A DNA stretch of 64,000 nucleotides from contig CM067086.1 in the NCBI GenBank assembly GCA_034008185.1, positions 35,175,007 through 35,239,006 on the forward strand, given 5' to 3'. The notes beneath the pieces are model-generated. The model ran no database searches, was not told the origin of the DNA, and saw nothing but the letters and a program-made list of their open reading frames with translations. This document shows positions 60,017-64,000 of the stretch, in pieces (within the stretch, counting starts at the first letter, position 1; every line of letters begins with the position of its first letter). This DNA comes from Gorsachius magnificus. Lineage: Eukaryota; Chordata; Aves; Pelecaniformes; Ardeidae. Both the position numbers and the translations under genes were made by a program.

Positions 60017-62643
60017 ATGTTTCTGCATTTTCTGCTCCACTTAAGTACAAAAATATGTTTCAATACATTTTTTAAAAGCCATTAAAAGAAACAGCTTCCT
60101 TTACAAAAACTTCACAAAAGTATTCACACTCATTATGTTGACTATTTCAGCCCATGCATTAAGACAGTCAGATACTTGTCCAGTTCACAAAGACCAGGCA
60201 CTGAGTACAAGTTAACATTCCATTCACAGAAGACTACTCCTGTGAATTTCACTTAAGAAGTTTTTAGTTTGTTTGGGTTTTTTTATTTATTTATTCTAGA
60301 GGAATTAAATTACAATTTACAGTGTAAGCTCTTGGTCAAGTTGAGGAAAACCTTCATCAGATTACTAGTTTGAATAATTTAAAGAGAGAAAGGTTTTAAT
60401 TCACACATATTTCCAAACTTCATCTATGTTTTTTTCCTGTCCTTTTAAAAATTACTTTTGTTGGGGCTTTATGCATTTCTTATGTCAATACTTTGTTATA
60501 TAGCACAAAGTTTCATTTTGTTTTTAAAATTTGAGGCAATCTTTGATGCAATTCTTTATGAAAACAGAAAGAATAAAGCGTATTACAGTTTCATAGAATC
60601 CATGGCATAGTATCAGTACTGCTTGTAAGCAACTTCAACACTACATAATTCAAAATGAGGAAAGGACAGTATGCACAAACCTCATGCTTTCACCAATGAT
60701 CAAAAGTTTATGTTAGATTGCCATCTGGTGGTATAAGTTAAAAAAAAAGTCATCTGTGACTTGCATTGGTAAGCATAACCATTCACATTATTTTAACCTA
60801 AGACACTGGGAGTTTCATTTCCAATGTTACTATAGATTATGCATTGCATTTTTTACTATAGTGTACAGTGCTATGAACTTTGACATTGCATCTTCCTCAT
60901 TTTTCTTCAGAAGAAAAACAAAAAAAAACCCCAAAAAGTACACTCACAAGCTTCTTCCTAAACCTAAAATGCTGATACATGAGTAGGACTTTCCCATTTC
61001 TCAAAAAACACACTTACTCCAATCCCAGTTGACTTAGGTCTGCCAAAACAAAGATTTTCTACATCTCTCCAAAATCACCAGTTCTAGATGGCCCAAGCAG
61101 AGCTCCCAAACACTAACAGACATATTTCACTATTTGGCCATAATTACCACCTCAGTTCCCCACCACAACACAACAAAAACACATTCTTGTACACAAGGCA
61201 CTACTCCCACACCAAACAGCAAGACGTCAAAAAACTCATTCAGTGCAGTGTATTTCCCCTTGAAACTGGGGCTCAAGGAGTGAACAGGAAAATATAATTC
61301 ACTTGAACTTCACAGACAGATTTAATTCAGACTAGGTCCCCAAAGCTGACACTTGGAACAGCAAATAAATGAAAGCTTACATGGTGTAAAACACTAGGAC
61401 TGTGAATCTTGGTTAAGCAGAATAAGAATTTAATTAATTAGAGCAAGTAAGTACTGATGCTGGGTTTGTGTCTTAAAACTCATAAAAAGTTACAAGATAT
61501 AATAAAATAATCCCTGGGAAAACAAAAACCATTCCCAATCTCAAAATGCCACCAATACCAAGTTTCATGTTTCTGATCCAAACTACCAAGTTTCTTGTGT
61601 GTATAATATGGACAAACCTGTATTTTTAAGCTTCCTTTATTCTTGAAATACCTGTATTTTCCCATCATATATTCCCAAAATCTTGTCCACCTGGCATAGA
61701 TCAAGCGTGACAGTTTCAGCACTAACCTTCTATAAGAATATAGACTGCTTTAATGACCAATAAGTAAATTTTAATGGGGATTTTCAATGTTATGAATAGA
61801 GTTCACTGAAACTAAATTATGATTCTACAGAAGTGCCTATGGCAACGCATTATGAACAATCCAGAGTTTATGCAAAAAAATTTCAGCCCATCAGCCAACA
61901 GAGAATTGCACTAATTCAGTTTGGTTGGAATAAAAGCAAAACTAAGTGCTGAGACAGAAAAAAGTTCTGAAGTAGCAATGCTGAGTAGCTGACTGTCCTA
62001 AATACAGAGTACTAAGTCAAATGATAAATTATCAAAATATAACATGACAGAATTAAGAGTTAGCATGTAGTTAGTTTCTCTTACATCTATGATGTAGTTA
62101 AAGAATTATTACCATAAAACGCCAAGATCATATCAGCTAATTATAGAGCTACAACTATAAAACTTTATTTTCTCTACAAATCTCAGTGCTTTATAGCTGC
62201 TAACAACCTGCAAGACCACTGTAATTGCTGTCAATACATTTACTATAATTCTTCTAATCTGAACAGCTAAACATGAATAGATTTTATATATACAGTGCTT
62301 TGTATTCAGCTGTGTTGTTCAGTTGTGACTGGTAAAATAAGTCTCCTAATACTAGTTTGGGACTTCCTCTGAGACAATTGTGCAATCACTTACCACTGGA
62401 TTTACTGTGGTTTCTGATTTACCTTCCTTTCCTCAGAGCTTTTCTACATAAATACTTAATTACTGTGTGTAAAATTATTAAATAAAAATTAATCCACATT
62501 ATTAAACTCCAAAGAATATTTCAATATTCACTCCTCTAAAGAGAATTAACAGTGTGTTAATACACATTCTGACTTGGAGAAAATTACTTAAGGCCATTTA
62601 TTGAAAATACTGAATATCTTTAATCTTTTCATATTTTACACTG
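60017..62643. other. Upstream flank, nothing recognised
   Basis: AT-rich intergenic sequence between a CR1 fragment and the solo LTR. A TTTA-rich run is at about 60280-60297. No gene found. Confidence 0.5.
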
Positions 62644-63241
62644 TGCTGGTTTTGGCTGGGATAGAGTTAACTTTCTTCGTAGTAGCTAGCATGGGGCTAT
62701 GTTTTGGATTTGTGATTAAAACAGTGTTGATAATACAGGGATGTTTTTGTTACTGCTGAGCAGTGCTTACACACAAGTCAAGGCCTTTGCTGCCTCTCAC
62801 CCCACCCCACCAGCGAGGAGGCTGGGGGGGGGCACAAGAAGCTGGGAGAGGGGACCCATATGGGACAGCTGACCCCAACTGACCAAAGGGATCTTCCAGA
62901 CCATGGGACATCATGCTCAGCATAGAAAGCTGGGGGAAGAAGGAGGAAGGGGGGGTACATTTGGAGTGATGGTGTTTGTCTTCCCAAGTCACCGTGACAT
63001 GTGATGGAGCCCTGCTTTCCCAGAGATGGCTGAGCACCTGCCTGCCCACAGGAAGTAGGGAATGAATTCCTCATCCAAAGGCTTGTGTGCCCGGCTTTTC
63101 CTTTACTTATTGAACTGTCTTTATCTCAACCCATGAGTTTTCTCACTTTTACCCTTCCAATTCTCTCCCCCATCCCACCAAGAGGGGCATGAGGAAGCAC
63201 CTGTGTGGGGCTTAGTTGCCAATGGCAGTTAAACCACTACA
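62644..63241 (+). mobile_element. Solo LTR of an avian endogenous retrovirus (ERVL-like)
   Basis: A 598-bp LTR in plus orientation. It begins TGCTGGTTTTGGCTGGGATA, continues through AGTTAACTTTCTTCGTAGTAGC, the GACAGCTGACCCCAACTGACC block and the CTGTCTTTATCTCAACCCATGAG block near the 3' end, and closes with GTTAAACCACTACA. This is the LTR type I know as abundant in songbird and other neoavian genomes. There is no internal gag/pol/env sequence on either side, so it is a solo LTR left by recombination. The TATA-like and polyadenylation regions look degenerate. No obvious target duplication: CACTG precedes and TCCAG follows. It contains a G9 run at 62824-62832. It lies about 6.6 kb upstream of the RYR3 start, in opposite orientation. 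Confidence 0.87.
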
Positions 63242-64000
63242 TCCAGTGACATGACTCCCCATAAAGCCAAGTACAGCTTGAGATCTCACAGTAGTGTAGA
63301 AAGAATTGAGAGTCTAAGAAAGATGCTGTTTCTAACTGCAAGTAATTTTTACTGGATCACAAATTAATCCTAGTCAAATACCAATTCCAGAAAAATGCTC
63401 AGAAGAAAGGACAGCTGTGACTGGGACAGGAACCACAGAAACTTACACTGTAAGTTGATGGTATCCTACTCCCCAACACTAATACCTGTAATATTTTGGT
63501 TTGCGGCTTATGTTCTAACCCCTCATGCTTTTGGGTCTCCTACTGCCCATTTCATACATGTCCCTTTTTATTAATTGATGCTTACATTTACAGCTGGCTT
63601 GCTTTCTTATGAATTGTATATTGTATAATAGTCGGCAATGTAGTTCTATTTCGCTCTTCCAAGGAGCCTCAGAGAACATAGTTTAAGTTCCACTTGCAAA
63701 TATTGCAACTTAAAATAGTATATTTTAACAGTCTTGAAGTATGTCAATTAATTAAGAACTAAGCAGCACTATGCCCCATGCTAGGCTGGTTGTTCCTAAT
63801 GACCAAAATTACACACCAATCACTTCCTTGTTATATAAACATTACTAATATGATAAAATGAGCTTCAGAATGCACAACATGAACATCCTCTTCTTTCCCT
63901 GGAAGCTTGCTTCAGATCCAACCCTTGGTAGCTTTGTTGGCTTGCCTAGTTTCAATTTTCTCAGAACACCCTCTCATCAAAAGCCAACCATGAGTTTTGT
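63242..64000. other. Upstream flank to the window edge, nothing recognised
   Basis: AT-rich unique-looking sequence with no coding frame of note and no repeat recognised. Confidence 0.5.

Noticed and set aside
60590..60620. CATAGAATCCATGG as a CR1 3' end
   Set aside because: Nine bases of octamer similarity with no following CR1 3' UTR; chance is enough.
62750..63074. Two minus-strand frames of about 98 codons
   Set aside because: They lie within the solo LTR, antisense to it, and have no viral or host protein resemblance.

Overview
This is nuclear DNA from a bird, AT-rich and almost entirely intronic or intergenic. The evidence is the many CR1 LINE copies, several ending in the diagnostic ATTCTATG-type octamers, plus an LTR of a type I know from songbird and other avian genomes. 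The LTR weakly suggests a non-galliform bird; the species cannot be fixed from the window.

The only protein-coding gene I can support is RYR3 (ryanodine receptor 3), on the minus strand and read from right to left. Exon 1 (coding part 55967-56017) holds the start codon and 17 codons. Exon 2 (4173-4292) holds the next 40 codons. Both have consensus splice sites, the phases agree (0/0), and the joined N-terminus matches RyR3 better than RyR1 or RyR2. Intron 1 is therefore about 51.7 kb and fills most of the window. Positions 1-4172 are the start of intron 2, and positions above 56018 are the 5' UTR, promoter and upstream intergenic DNA. The other open reading frames are short, unconserved-looking or belong to LINEs.

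Layout: 1-4172 intron 2 (CR1 at the left edge). 4173-4292 exon 2. 4293-55966 intron 1, with an ancient L3/CR1-like LINE (about 10.4-11.0 kb), a CR1 cluster at 17.5-27.6 kb that includes one CR1 nested in another, a 1.2-kb CR1 with reverse-transcriptase remnants (38.8-40.0 kb), a second ancient LINE tail (40.7-41.0 kb), a collapsed 84-bp LTR (46.6 kb), and an unexplained 86%-identical inverted repeat pair (52.75 and 53.55 kb). 55967-56350 first coding exon and likely promoter, with a G-quadruplex motif and an upstream ORF that would cross the exon 1/2 junction. 56351-64000 upstream flank, with a CR1 scrap, a CA microsatellite and a solo LTR (62.6-63.2 kb).

I looked for an undescribed system and did not find a convincing one. 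The most useful leads are the inverted repeat pair in intron 1, the splice-spanning uORF and G4 motif at the RYR3 start, and two GC-richer blocks (22263-22900 and 42870-43700) that look like unrecognised retroelement sequence.
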